From assembly GCF_964291045.1 (NCBI RefSeq), contig NZ_OZ197277.1, forward strand, positions 62,001-126,000: a stretch of 64,000 nt of DNA, in the 5' to 3' direction. The translations under genes and the position numbers were made by a program. Shown here one piece after another: positions 17,084-25,667 of this stretch; the first letter of the stretch is position 1, and each line of letters opens with the position of its first letter. The stretch is from PALSA-1444 sp964291045 (GTDB lineage Bacteria > Chlamydiota > Chlamydiia > Chlamydiales > Rhabdochlamydiaceae). The notes beneath the pieces were generated by a model. It ran no database searches. It was given only the letters and a program-made list of their open reading frames with translations, and was not told the origin of the DNA.

Positions 17084-18157
17084 TTATTCCTGATGACGCC
17101 TTAAACTTCTATATTTAATCCAAAGGAGAGTCATCCCTGTAATATTAATGAAGGAAAAGGCCGCAAAAGCAAGGAGTACTTTATCTGCTTTTTTAGAGAT
17201 CTTTTTAATTTTTTTATTGGTGAGCTTTTCAAACTCTGTCTCATTTTCAAACCATGTTCCGCGGTAGAGATGTCTAGAAAAAATAGAGAGGTGATCTTCT
17301 GGAGCGTTAAAATAAAAAGTTGGGAGTGCAATATCTCTATTGCTGTCTTGATTAGACGCTTGCTTAAACGCAAGTTCAAGAGCAAATAATGTGCGGTGTG
17401 TCACGCGGTTGATAATCGAATCCCGATCTTTCCCTGGAAACTCAAGCTCAATACGGTCCCACTCGTCACTTAGCCACTCCATGGCTTTTTTAAAAATCGG
17501 ATGGCCAGGTCTTGCTCCCAAGATGTTATTAGCAGGGAGTACAGACGAGGCAAAAGAAGAAGAAGAGGGTATTTCCATCCCGCAGTAGAAATCAAACGCT
17601 TTACAAAGAGGCTCAAATGTTTGAAAGCACTTCACATCGTGATCTGCATAAATGCCTCCTTCTTGATAGAGTATCTCATATCTTAAAAGATCAGATTTTT
17701 CTGCATAATTGTCTGACTTTTTATAACAGTCTAAGAGCGCAATAAACTGCAAATCTTGGATTTTACATAGCTGCAGTTGTTTATGAGGAAGCGGCATATC
17801 CCTATCTGTCCAAAATTTGATCGTCCAGTCAGGGTGTTTTGCAATCCAAGACCGGATATTATCTAAAGACTCTCTTGGAAAGGGTCTAGGCCCCAGCCAA
17901 ATAAAATGGATGATTTTAGGCACATAGAACATGGTCGATTTCATCTTGAGAAAAGGGATATTTTTCTCATAGATCTGTTTAAAGAAGTGAAGGTTATCAA
18001 AATCTTCTGGGGTTTGAATATGGTAATTCCATGTGGGAAGCTTATGCCCCATGAGCGTTTCAAAATCGAGATGAAGAGAGCTCTCTTCTTGAGAAGAGCA
18101 GCTTACGAGAAGAGTGAGCGCAACTTTCCACAGCCACTTCTTTGCTTTACACATCAT
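17084..18157 (-). CDS. Exported GT32-type glycosyltransferase, lipoprotein signal
   Basis: 357 residues from ATG at 18157, chosen for the AAGGAAGG just upstream; an ATG at 18172 adds five residues. The N-terminus is a lipoprotein signal (KKWLWKVALTLLVSC, lipid-attachable Cys20). The catalytic domain has the 'sugar-binding region with DXD' pattern: KIIHFIWLGPRPFP, FWTDRDMP, SDLLRYEILYQEGGIYAD and the metal-binding DHD at 172-174, as in Och1-like and in large clostridial toxin glycosyltransferases. A second hydrophobic segment close to the C-terminus (about 325-350) may anchor it. GT32-type enzymes normally act in the Golgi or host cytosol with nucleotide sugars, which are absent from a bacterial periplasm, so an envelope signal is odd. 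A host-facing effector or surface enzyme is possible. Confidence 0.75.
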   Translation of the reverse strand: MMCKAKKWLWKVALTLLVSCSSQEESSLHLDFETLMGHKLPTWNYHIQTPEDFDNLHFFKQIYEKNIPFLKMKSTMFYVPKIIHFIWLGPRPFPRESLDNIRSWIAKHPDWTIKFWTDRDMPLPHKQLQLCKIQDLQFIALLDCYKKSDNYAEKSDLLRYEILYQEGGIYADHDVKCFQTFEPLCKAFDFYCGMEIPSSSSFASSVLPANNILGARPGHPIFKKAMEWLSDEWDRIELEFPGKDRDSIINRVTHRTLFALELAFKQASNQDSNRDIALPTFYFNAPEDHLSIFSRHLYRGTWFENETEFEKLTNKKIKKISKKADKVLLAFAAFSFINITGMTLLWIKYRSLRRHQE

Positions 18158-18416
18158 GTCCTTCCTTACCATTTGCTGAAAAAAATAGCTGAATTATGAT
18201 TAAAGTCAAAATTATAAAAAATAGAGAGCTGAAAAAAAGCAGATTCTCCCTAGAGAAAGTAAACGGTTTAGTGGGTATATATTTTTTTCAAAAGAGCCTC
18301 TCTTTGCATAATGATCTTCAGGTTTTTCAAAACAAAATAGAGTGGCAAATTTGTTGTTAACTTGCGCGAAATCGTGGTTTAATGATATTAACAATAAAAT
18401 AATTTATTTTTAATCG

Positions 18417-20921
18417 ATGAAAAAAGCACTTATTATTGTTGAATCCCCAGCCAAAATTAAAACGCTGCGGAAATTTTTAGGCTCTAATTACACATTTGAG
18501 TCATCTGTTGGCCACATTAGAGATCTTCCTAAACGGGGGTTTGGGATTGATATCCAAAATGATTTTGAGCCTGAATATGTTGTATTAGATGATAAAAAAG
18601 ATGTGATTAGCCGGCTGAAAAAGGCCGCAAAAGCTGCAGATATTGTCTATCTATCTCCTGACCCGGATAGGGAGGGAGAGGCGATTGCGTGGCATATTTT
18701 ATCCATACTTCCTCCTAAAACAGAAACAAAGCGAGTGACGTTTAACGCGATTACAAAAGAGGCTGTTTTAGAGGCGCTTAGTCATCCAAGAGATATTGAT
18801 CAAGCCCTTGTAGATGCGCAGCAAACAAGAAGGCTTTTAGACCGTATTGTGGGATATAAAATTTCTCCGATTTTAACAAGAAGAGTTCAAGGTAAACGAG
18901 AAGGCGGCTTATCTGCTGGAAGGGTGCAATCTGTTGCTCTTAAACTCGTTGTTGACCGGGAAAAGGCAATTGAAGCGTTTAAACCTGTAGAATATTGGTC
19001 CATTGAGGGGCTCTTTAAAACCTTAAAGGATCAGCACGATCTTAAAGCGTCTGTCATCAGTGTGGATGGTAAAAAAGTTGAGAAGGAACTGATTGAGGGG
19101 AAAGATGTTTATCTCATCTCCAATGAAAAGATTGCAAAGCTAATAGAGGCGCGTCTAGAAAAGTCTCAATTTAAAGTCGATTCTTTAGATAAGAAAGAAA
19201 AAAGACGCAATCCTGTTGCCCCTTTTATCACCTCCACACTTCAGCAAGAAGCTAGCCGCCATTTTGGTTTTTCAGCAACTAGAACGATGAACATTGCGCA
19301 AACGCTTTATGAAGGGGTTGAACTTGGACAAGACGGCTCTGAGGGGTTAATTACCTATATGCGTACCGACTCTGTCCGGGTTGTTCCTGAAATGATTACA
19401 GCGGTGAGAAAGTATATTGTAAATACCTATGGTAAAGAGTATCTCCCTTCTGAAGGAAGGCAATTTTCCACTAAAAAAAGCGCGCAAGATGCCCACGAAG
19501 CCATTAGACCCTCAACGCTTCAGCACCCTCCTGAAAAAATCGAGCGGTATCTCACCTCAGATCAATTCAAGCTGTATCAACTCATTTGGCGCCGTTTTGT
19601 CGCCTCGCAAATGAACCCAGCTATTTATGACACCGTCTCATGTGATATCTTAGCAAGTGATCACATTATGCTAAGATCAACGGGCTCGCAGCTTAAATTT
19701 CCTGGCTTTTTAGCGGTCTATGAAGAGAGAGAAGATAAGCTTTTAGATGCGGAAAAAGAGTCTTCACTCCTTCCTCCTTTAACCATTGGAGAGCCTTTAA
19801 ATCTTCAAAAAGTCAAAACAACTCAATCGTTTACCAAACCCCCTGCTAGATTTACAGAGGCATCTCTTGTAAAAGAACTTGAGCAGCTAGGGATTGGAAG
19901 GCCATCTACCTATGCTGCGATCATGCAAAAGATCCAAAGCCGCGATTATACTACAAAGGAAAAAGGGACGATTAAGCCTACAGAACTTGGCCGCGTGATT
20001 GCAAAAATGTTAGAGGATAACTTTAAGCAAATCATGGATGTAAGCTTTACAGCGAATATGGAAGACTCGCTTGAGCAGATTGCAGAGAATAAGGTGGAGT
20101 GGAAAGCGCTTCTTAAAGCGTTTTGGAACGACTTTATCCCCACAGTTGAAAGTGCTGAAAAAGAGGCGTTTGTTCCTAAAGAACTCACCGATTTAGACTG
20201 CCCTCAGTGTCAACATAAGCTGCAAAAAATTTGGTCGCGCAATAAATACTTCTACGGCTGCTCAAACTACCCTGAATGCGCTTATACAACAGCTGTTGAG
20301 GCGCTAGATTTTAATAAAGAAGAGTATGCCCCGGATTTTGATTGGGATCAAAAATGCCCTCAATGTCAGCAAGGGATGAAGCTTCGGTTTGGAAAATTTG
20401 GCCCCTTTTTAGGGTGTGAAAACTACCCTAAATGTAGAGGCATTGTGAATATCTTAAAGAAAGATGATCCTCAAATGACCTCTTCAACACCTTGTGTTGC
20501 AATTGGATGTGATGGGAAAATCGTTCAACGAAAATCTCGGTTTGGAAAACCGTTTTTCTCCTGCTCTAACTATCCAGCTTGTAATGTGATTGTTAATCAC
20601 TTAGATGAACTCTCTACTAAGTATGTCAATCACCCGAAAACCCCTTATATCGTATCTCCTAAAAAAGGAAAAAAAGGAAAAGGGGCTTCTTCTTCTAAAG
20701 GTTTTGTCATTTCAGACGATCTGAAATCAGTTGTAGGTGATGTAAGCTCAAGAGGGGATGTAACGAAAAAGATCTGGAGCTATATCAAAGAACATAGCTT
20801 ACAAGATCCTCAAAATAAGAGGAAAATTGTTCCAGATGAGCAACTTGCCAAAGTATTTGGCTCAAAAGAGCCGATTGATATGATGCAGCTTGCTAAAGTG
20901 CTTAAGCCGCATTTTGAGTAA
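18417..20921 (+). CDS. topA: DNA topoisomerase I with C-terminal SWIB domain
   Basis: 834 residues. The TOPRIM domain begins at once (KALIIVESPAKIKTL; acidic triad in DPDREGEA). The catalytic tyrosine is in GLITYMRTDSVR, near residue 308. Three C-terminal zinc-ribbon units (CPQCQHKL ... CSNYPEC; CPQCQQGM ... CENYPKC; CIGCDGKI-like ... CSNYPAC) follow at about 590-730. The last ~75 residues (FVISDDLKSVVGD ... DEQLAKVFGSKEPIDMMQLAKVL) are a SWIB/MDM2-like domain. SWIB is otherwise eukaryotic, and its fusion to TopA is a known chlamydial hallmark. The enzyme relaxes negative supercoils. No Shine-Dalgarno is seen before the ATG, and the region before it is AT-rich. Confidence 0.97.
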   Translation: MKKALIIVESPAKIKTLRKFLGSNYTFESSVGHIRDLPKRGFGIDIQNDFEPEYVVLDDKKDVISRLKKAAKAADIVYLSPDPDREGEAIAWHILSILPPKTETKRVTFNAITKEAVLEALSHPRDIDQALVDAQQTRRLLDRIVGYKISPILTRRVQGKREGGLSAGRVQSVALKLVVDREKAIEAFKPVEYWSIEGLFKTLKDQHDLKASVISVDGKKVEKELIEGKDVYLISNEKIAKLIEARLEKSQFKVDSLDKKEKRRNPVAPFITSTLQQEASRHFGFSATRTMNIAQTLYEGVELGQDGSEGLITYMRTDSVRVVPEMITAVRKYIVNTYGKEYLPSEGRQFSTKKSAQDAHEAIRPSTLQHPPEKIERYLTSDQFKLYQLIWRRFVASQMNPAIYDTVSCDILASDHIMLRSTGSQLKFPGFLAVYEEREDKLLDAEKESSLLPPLTIGEPLNLQKVKTTQSFTKPPARFTEASLVKELEQLGIGRPSTYAAIMQKIQSRDYTTKEKGTIKPTELGRVIAKMLEDNFKQIMDVSFTANMEDSLEQIAENKVEWKALLKAFWNDFIPTVESAEKEAFVPKELTDLDCPQCQHKLQKIWSRNKYFYGCSNYPECAYTTAVEALDFNKEEYAPDFDWDQKCPQCQQGMKLRFGKFGPFLGCENYPKCRGIVNILKKDDPQMTSSTPCVAIGCDGKIVQRKSRFGKPFFSCSNYPACNVIVNHLDELSTKYVNHPKTPYIVSPKKGKKGKGASSSKGFVISDDLKSVVGDVSSRGDVTKKIWSYIKEHSLQDPQNKRKIVPDEQLAKVFGSKEPIDMMQLAKVLKPHFE

Positions 20922-20934
20922 TATCTTTCCTATA

Positions 20935-20966
20935 AAAGAGTCTTGAAGAGAAATTCAAGGCTCTTT
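20935..20966 (+). terminator. Hairpin terminator after topA
   Basis: AAAGAGTCTTGAA (20935-20947) and TTCAAGGCTCTTT (20954-20966) pair over 13 positions with one G-T wobble and a 6-base loop, 14 bases after the topA stop. The right arm ends in TTTC and ATTT follows. Confidence 0.7.
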
Positions 20967-21151
20967 CATTTAAACAATGCCTCATTTCATTGGAGGTGCA
21001 AAAAAATCTTCTATCAGATATCTTCAATTCCAAGCATATATTTTAATCAATAAGAAATAGTGAGAATCCATTCCTTTCTTGTAGATGAGGGAGCGAAGTC
21101 ACGATTTTTAATGAAAATATAGGATTTGCTTAAAACAGTCTGGAGTCATTG

Positions 21152-23842
21152 ATGGTCATTCAACCCTTCTTCGGTTTAAATGGAACAGTTTCAGTTCCGA
21201 TTTATTGCGAGCCAAACTTAATTTATGATGTGTCTTCAGCGCATTTAACAGAAGATTTAAATGGTAGTGTCACCCGTATTTTCAAAACACTTCCTGAAGT
21301 AGTTGGGGAAAAAATTCTTAAACCTTTGATAGATTCTGTGACTGTATTAGCAAAAGGTTGCTTTAATCAAGTCTCTATATTGTATCATGAAATTTCATCT
21401 CTAATCCCTGGGGTGGCAGCGTATGAAACCTGTGCTGCTCAAAATATTCTTCAGAGCTTAGAGATTCAAAATGATATGCAACCTTCTCTTAACCCTAGAG
21501 AGCATGCGAGGGAGAGTGAGGAATTCCTAGATCTTAGTCAGTGTGGTCCTCATGATCAAAAGATGAATGAGAATATTTTTCAGAAAATGATCTCTACTAT
21601 TCAAATTTCAAAAGAATTGCTTCAAGACCCTTTTTGGCAAATTGCAAAGAGTTCAGAGGGGTTAAATTTACCTCAATATGTCGTTCAGTACGCCTCATTA
21701 GAAAAACTAAATGAAATATTTAAATTTAGAGCCTTTGATAAAGAGTTACTCTTAGAAAAAACAGCCGATCAAAAAAGCCTTTTCCATTTTGTTGCTTCTA
21801 GAGGTGCTTGGCAAATCTATTCCTATCTTCCTAGTACAGAGGTGTTTTCAAGAGATGCCAAAGGTCTAGCTCCTATCCACTATGCGATTGAGGGAGGGCA
21901 CCTCCCTTTTCTTCAAAGGATGAAAAGGGAAAATCACTTAGCGCTCTTAGATTGGGAATCAGTATGGGGTAGAATTGAGTGTTACCATCTTGCTATCATG
22001 AAAGGACAAATTCCGGTTCTTGATTTTTTACTGAAGGAATTTAAACAAAATCATCCTTATAAAGACCCTTTTCCTCAAGATTTAATGCAAGAAGGGAGCC
22101 GCATTTTAGAGAGGAGGCGGCTTAATCCTAATACGCATTATAAATATCCTTTTTCTTTCTATCGGAAAAGTCGTTGGGGTAATCCACTTCATCTTGCTAT
22201 TCAACATGGACAGTATGAAGTACTAGAGTATTTATTTCAGCACCATGCAGAGGAAGCGCATGGCATGATGAGTGAAGAGGTAAATGGTGATACTCCCTTA
22301 AAGTTAGCCTCTAGGCTGAGTGATCTAAAGGCAATGAAAATTCTTCTCCTGCAAGATGTTGTATTTGATTCAGGTGTGTATAAAGAATTATCAAATTATT
22401 TCTATCCAGATTCGGCAAAAGCAAGAGAGAAGATCAAATTTCTGGTTTTTTTAGGTGCAGATATTAATGCTAAAAATCCTGCAGGATTTTCAGTTTTTAC
22501 TTCCTATGAGCGGTACCTAAATGATTCTTCTCAATATTCAGAGGCACGTCATGCAGATATTCTCAAAGAGTATGCATTTCTCAAAGATATAGAGGCAAAA
22601 CAGAAAGAGAATCAAGGGCTCAGTACTCAATGTTTAAAGACCCTTCCTCAGCAGATCATTTGGCCAAGCTCTGGAGTTTCTGCAAGGGCAATGACTGAAG
22701 TGATCAAGCAGGGGACAGAATCGGGCTTTTTTCGTGAAGTGAGGCGTGTAGCTGGAGTCTCTACAGGAGCTCTTATAGCAACGCTTCAAGCAGTCGGGTA
22801 CACGTCAGAAGAAATCATCACGATTTTAAACGATTTTAATCTCCTCAATTTTTTAGAATGTCCTTCAGGTGAAGCAAGTCAAAAATTTGCTAAAATGATT
22901 CAACCCTATACAGCTCAAATCTCTTCTTCAACCACCCTATTTCAAGATTTTATTGATCTCTATGGAGCTAAGGGAGATCTTTCACTGAATAAGATGACAT
23001 TTTTTTCTAATGAAACATTACGTGAAGTGCATGATACACGCAATATTCAAACTTTAGAACAACTGGTTTCTAGGGTTTTTCAGGATAAAGTATCTGTAAG
23101 AGGGATGAGTAGAGGAGACCAGCTAACCCATTTTCTAGAATCATTAGTCGCTAAGGCAACAGGGATTTCCCATTGTACATTTGAAGAACTTGATGAAAAG
23201 CGTCAAAATCATCCTGAGAAATTTAAAGAACTATTTATTTCAGGGGCTTTGCTGAATGCAAAAAAACCTAAAACAGTGATTTTTGGATATCAAGATCTTC
23301 AGGAAGATGAAGGGACACATCAGTCATCTCTTTCATCCTCCTATAACCAAGCGATTATTTCAGATGCTCTAAGAGCAGCTCTTTCGATTCCTTTTCTTTT
23401 TGAACCGCACTCTCTTCGATTTAAAGAAAAAGGAAGCTCTATCATTACAACAGGTGTGAATGAAAGGTTTATCGATGGAAGCGTATTTCAAGATAAACCT
23501 TTAGAGACGGTAGATAAAGATACCCAAAAAAAGACTTCTCCTAAGGGATTTGTCTTAAATGCACAATCCTCTTTTTTACAAGAGGGATTTGATGTAACAA
23601 GCAGCTATTTTAAAGACCAAATAGCGCAGCTCTATCAAGATGCCAAACAGTTACAGCAAAAACTTCCTGTAGATTTTTCAGATCGAACAGTTGTAATCAA
23701 TCTTCCTCTTCAATTGAACCCTTTTAATTTTAACTTTAAAGCCCATGAGAAGGAAGAAGAAATTCAGTTAGGAAAAGTTTTTATGAAAAAATTTCTTCAA
23801 GATGAATATAGTCAGATTCTTCAAAAAGAACGGGATTTTTAA
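21152..23842 (+). CDS. Ankyrin-repeat protein with degenerate patatin phospholipase domain
   Basis: 896 residues from ATG at 21152 (GGAG six bases upstream; a TTG three bases earlier is less likely). After ~180 residues without known domain, ankyrin-like repeats span about 200-460 (for example APIHYAIEGGH, NPLHLAIQHGQYEVLEYL, DTPLKLASRLSDLKAMKIL, FLGADINAKNPAGFSVF). A patatin domain follows at about 500-860. The nucleophile motif GVSTG (Ser near 537) and the aspartate motif IDGS (Asp near 775) are kept, but the glycine-rich oxyanion motif G-G-G-x-R-G is replaced by SSGVSARA. The enzyme could thus be impaired or unusual. Related genes in this window lie at 30880 and 59605. Such proteins would be sent to the host by T3SS; no signal peptide is visible. 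A strong terminator follows. Confidence 0.8.
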   Translation: MVIQPFFGLNGTVSVPIYCEPNLIYDVSSAHLTEDLNGSVTRIFKTLPEVVGEKILKPLIDSVTVLAKGCFNQVSILYHEISSLIPGVAAYETCAAQNILQSLEIQNDMQPSLNPREHARESEEFLDLSQCGPHDQKMNENIFQKMISTIQISKELLQDPFWQIAKSSEGLNLPQYVVQYASLEKLNEIFKFRAFDKELLLEKTADQKSLFHFVASRGAWQIYSYLPSTEVFSRDAKGLAPIHYAIEGGHLPFLQRMKRENHLALLDWESVWGRIECYHLAIMKGQIPVLDFLLKEFKQNHPYKDPFPQDLMQEGSRILERRRLNPNTHYKYPFSFYRKSRWGNPLHLAIQHGQYEVLEYLFQHHAEEAHGMMSEEVNGDTPLKLASRLSDLKAMKILLLQDVVFDSGVYKELSNYFYPDSAKAREKIKFLVFLGADINAKNPAGFSVFTSYERYLNDSSQYSEARHADILKEYAFLKDIEAKQKENQGLSTQCLKTLPQQIIWPSSGVSARAMTEVIKQGTESGFFREVRRVAGVSTGALIATLQAVGYTSEEIITILNDFNLLNFLECPSGEASQKFAKMIQPYTAQISSSTTLFQDFIDLYGAKGDLSLNKMTFFSNETLREVHDTRNIQTLEQLVSRVFQDKVSVRGMSRGDQLTHFLESLVAKATGISHCTFEELDEKRQNHPEKFKELFISGALLNAKKPKTVIFGYQDLQEDEGTHQSSLSSSYNQAIISDALRAALSIPFLFEPHSLRFKEKGSSIITTGVNERFIDGSVFQDKPLETVDKDTQKKTSPKGFVLNAQSSFLQEGFDVTSSYFKDQIAQLYQDAKQLQQKLPVDFSDRTVVINLPLQLNPFNFNFKAHEKEEEIQLGKVFMKKFLQDEYSQILQKERDF

Positions 23843-23866
23843 CCGTAATAAAAATAATTTATTATA

Positions 23867-23906
23867 TAGAAAAAGGGTGTATAGATTTAAATACACTCTT
23901 TTTCTA
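23867..23906 (+). terminator. Strong hairpin terminator after ankyrin-patatin gene
   Basis: TAGAAAAAGGGTGTAT (23867-23882) pairs with ATACACTCTTTTTCTA (23891-23906) over 16 positions with one G-T pair and an 8-base loop; the right arm itself contains a run of five T. It starts 25 bases after the stop and could also serve leftward transcription. Confidence 0.75.
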
Positions 23907-24052
23907 CTACAGGGTAGATTCCACCTGCTGAGAAGAGATCTTTTTGACCTTTTTCCTTAAAAGAAGAGCTGTAAAGAAGTTTAAATATTCAATAAGCTTT
24001 AAGGGGTTTTATGCCCTGATGCGTGATAGAATAAGAAGCTACGCTTACAGGT

Positions 24053-24835
24053 TTATTTTTCCCATCCAAAGAAATCAAAGAATTCATCCGGTATGATTTT
24101 CTCAATCCGTTTTTGTTGCTCTATAGAAAGAGCTGTTTTCCACTCATTTTTTGTCCCTTTCCTAAAATGGTAATACGAGGTTTTAGGGAGTTTACAAAGA
24201 GAAATCGCTTTTGGGGGAATAGAGTAAAAATGAAATATTTTATCAAAAAAAAGAGCGCCTGCATCAGAAAAGTCCTCATATGAGGTGATGAGTATGGGTA
24301 TCTTCTGTTCTTTATGCACTTTTATCCAACCCTTCATGATCTCAACGGTTTCTGGAAGATAGGTGATGATCGCTTCGATAAAGTTTTGCAAAGTCCAAGA
24401 AGAGATATCACACCCTCTTTTTTGATAGAGTCTTACGATATCTGGATACGCTTTTCGATCAAGTTGGTGATGAGCCAAAGAAATCACATGCTGCCTTAAA
24501 TCTCTTACATGAAAAAGCACTTTAATATTGTATTTTTTAAGAAGATCTAAATTATGAGAGCTCGCTTTGAGATGCTCTCTTGCTACCCCTTTTTCTTTCA
24601 CAAGCAGCTTTAACCGGCTTTCAACAATATCTTGTCTGGGATACACATTTTCATCAGAAATAATGAATATCTTTCTTTTTAAAGAAGAGGCTAATGTTTT
24701 TGTGATATAGACACTGGCTGACTTCTCAAGAGGGATGAGTAAAATGGGCTCATGAGATTCAAACGAGCAAAAGCTAGCCCTTGCAGAGCATAGGAAGATG
24801 AAAAATATTATAGTTTGGATCCATCGTGTTTTCAA
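24053..24835 (-). CDS. Exported sulfotransferase-like protein
   Basis: 260 residues from a TTG start with AAGGGG six bases upstream; no other start is available before the conserved part. A signal peptide covers about residues 1-24 (IQTIIFFIFLCSARASFC). The mature part looks like a PAPS-dependent sulfotransferase: PLEKSASVYITKTLA takes the place of the 5'-phosphosulfate loop, VLFHVRDLRQHVISLAHH resembles the 3'-phosphate-binding R-D-x-R-D-x-x-x-S segment, and the C-terminus HFRKGTKNEWKTALSIEQQ resembles the conserved R-K-G-x-x-G-D-W-K loop. PAPS is cytosolic, so a secreted sulfotransferase in an intracellular bacterium is surprising: it would need host PAPS. Both flanks are non-coding over about 200 and 300 bases. 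Confidence 0.65.
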   Translation of the reverse strand: MKTRWIQTIIFFIFLCSARASFCSFESHEPILLIPLEKSASVYITKTLASSLKRKIFIISDENVYPRQDIVESRLKLLVKEKGVAREHLKASSHNLDLLKKYNIKVLFHVRDLRQHVISLAHHQLDRKAYPDIVRLYQKRGCDISSWTLQNFIEAIITYLPETVEIMKGWIKVHKEQKIPILITSYEDFSDAGALFFDKIFHFYSIPPKAISLCKLPKTSYYHFRKGTKNEWKTALSIEQQKRIEKIIPDEFFDFFGWEK

Positions 24836-25137
24836 AAAAGACCCCTTTTTTTCATGATTAAGAGAAATAATTAAATTATGAATTTTAAGATGCTTTGTGT
24901 CAATGAGATCTCTGATTTTAAGGGAAAAGGTAAGGAGTATAATTGACTTGCTTAAGCCAGGAGCTTTACAATAAAAATATCTGAAACGATATAGTATTTT
25001 CTTTATCTTGGCCTAAAGCTTAATGGTTTAAAAGAGGGGTTTTATGAAGCCTAAAAGTATTAAGATGTAATTATAAAAAATATTTTATTTTCGTATGAAA
25101 GGAGTGGTGATCTACTTTAAGCTTAAACTAAGATGAG
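24836..25137. other. Intergenic with rightward promoter but no gene behind it
   Basis: The stretch holds a good rightward promoter (see 24943-24972), then GAGGGG followed by a tiny reading frame at 25044 that stops after eight codons (MKPKSIKM), and another AAAGGAG-like region before 25130. No ordinary gene is visible. Either a small RNA or the remains of a lost gene could lie here. Confidence 0.4.
24943..24972 (+). promoter_or_regulatory. Candidate promoter TTGACT-18-TACAAT, orphan
   Basis: TTGACT (24943-24948) and TACAAT (24967-24972) are 18 bases apart, five of six matches in each box. It points rightwards into a region without a recognisable gene, toward the 3' end of the leftward small gene at 25138-25404. 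Confidence 0.45.
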
Positions 25138-25404
25138 CTATTTGGATTTTTTCAAAATAAGGGGTAATGATCCCTTAGATGACCTAGCTTTAGGCTGTCT
25201 TTTTTTCTTAGGAGCATCCTTCACATCTTTTTGATCAATAGAAGTGAGCGGAGTACTATTTGGGGAATGGGGTGTGACTGTTCCTTCGAATTTGGCAATT
25301 TTTTTCTCAAGCCGTTTAATCATTTGATCTTGTTCAAATATCATTTTACTTTGATGCTTAAGTAAGGCAACTAGCTGATCATAAGTGAATTCAGGGAAGT
25401 TCAT
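25138..25404 (-). CDS. Small protein resembling IS66-type transposase N-terminus
   Basis: 88 residues. Residues 1-40 form an amphipathic helix with Gln, Lys and Glu (QSKMIFEQDQMIKRLEKKIA), followed by a Ser/Thr/Pro segment (HSPNSTPLTS) and a Lys/Arg-rich tail. This order of coiled coil, N-S-x-x-P-like segment and basic linker is what opens IS66-family transposases, but the zinc-finger and catalytic domains are absent. It may be a truncated remnant or an independent small basic protein. No inverted repeats or rest of an element were seen around it. The ribosome-binding site is weak. Confidence 0.4.
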   Translation of the reverse strand: MNFPEFTYDQLVALLKHQSKMIFEQDQMIKRLEKKIAKFEGTVTPHSPNSTPLTSIDQKDVKDAPKKKRQPKARSSKGSLPLILKKSK

Positions 25405-25667
25405 ACATTCAAATTTTAGCAGAAAGGGGAGATTTTTTCAAAAAATTTTCAATGCCACTAGAACAAATATCCCTTCCTTACCTGATCTCTTATTTAGAGA
25501 GTTTTAATGTAGCCATTCAGATATCTCCTCATTTTCTTAAAAAAATATTTTCTCATAGCTTTTTTATAAAGCTTTCGATAAAAAAATGACGATTTAAATA
25601 AATTTATAGCTTGTTTTGCCCCTCTCAAGAAGGGTATTTAAACAATTACTTATTTTTGTTAAAAAGG

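Noticed and set aside
18361..18416. topA promoter at TTGCGC / ATATTA
   Set aside because: Boxes match poorly and the region is too AT-rich to choose between several candidates.
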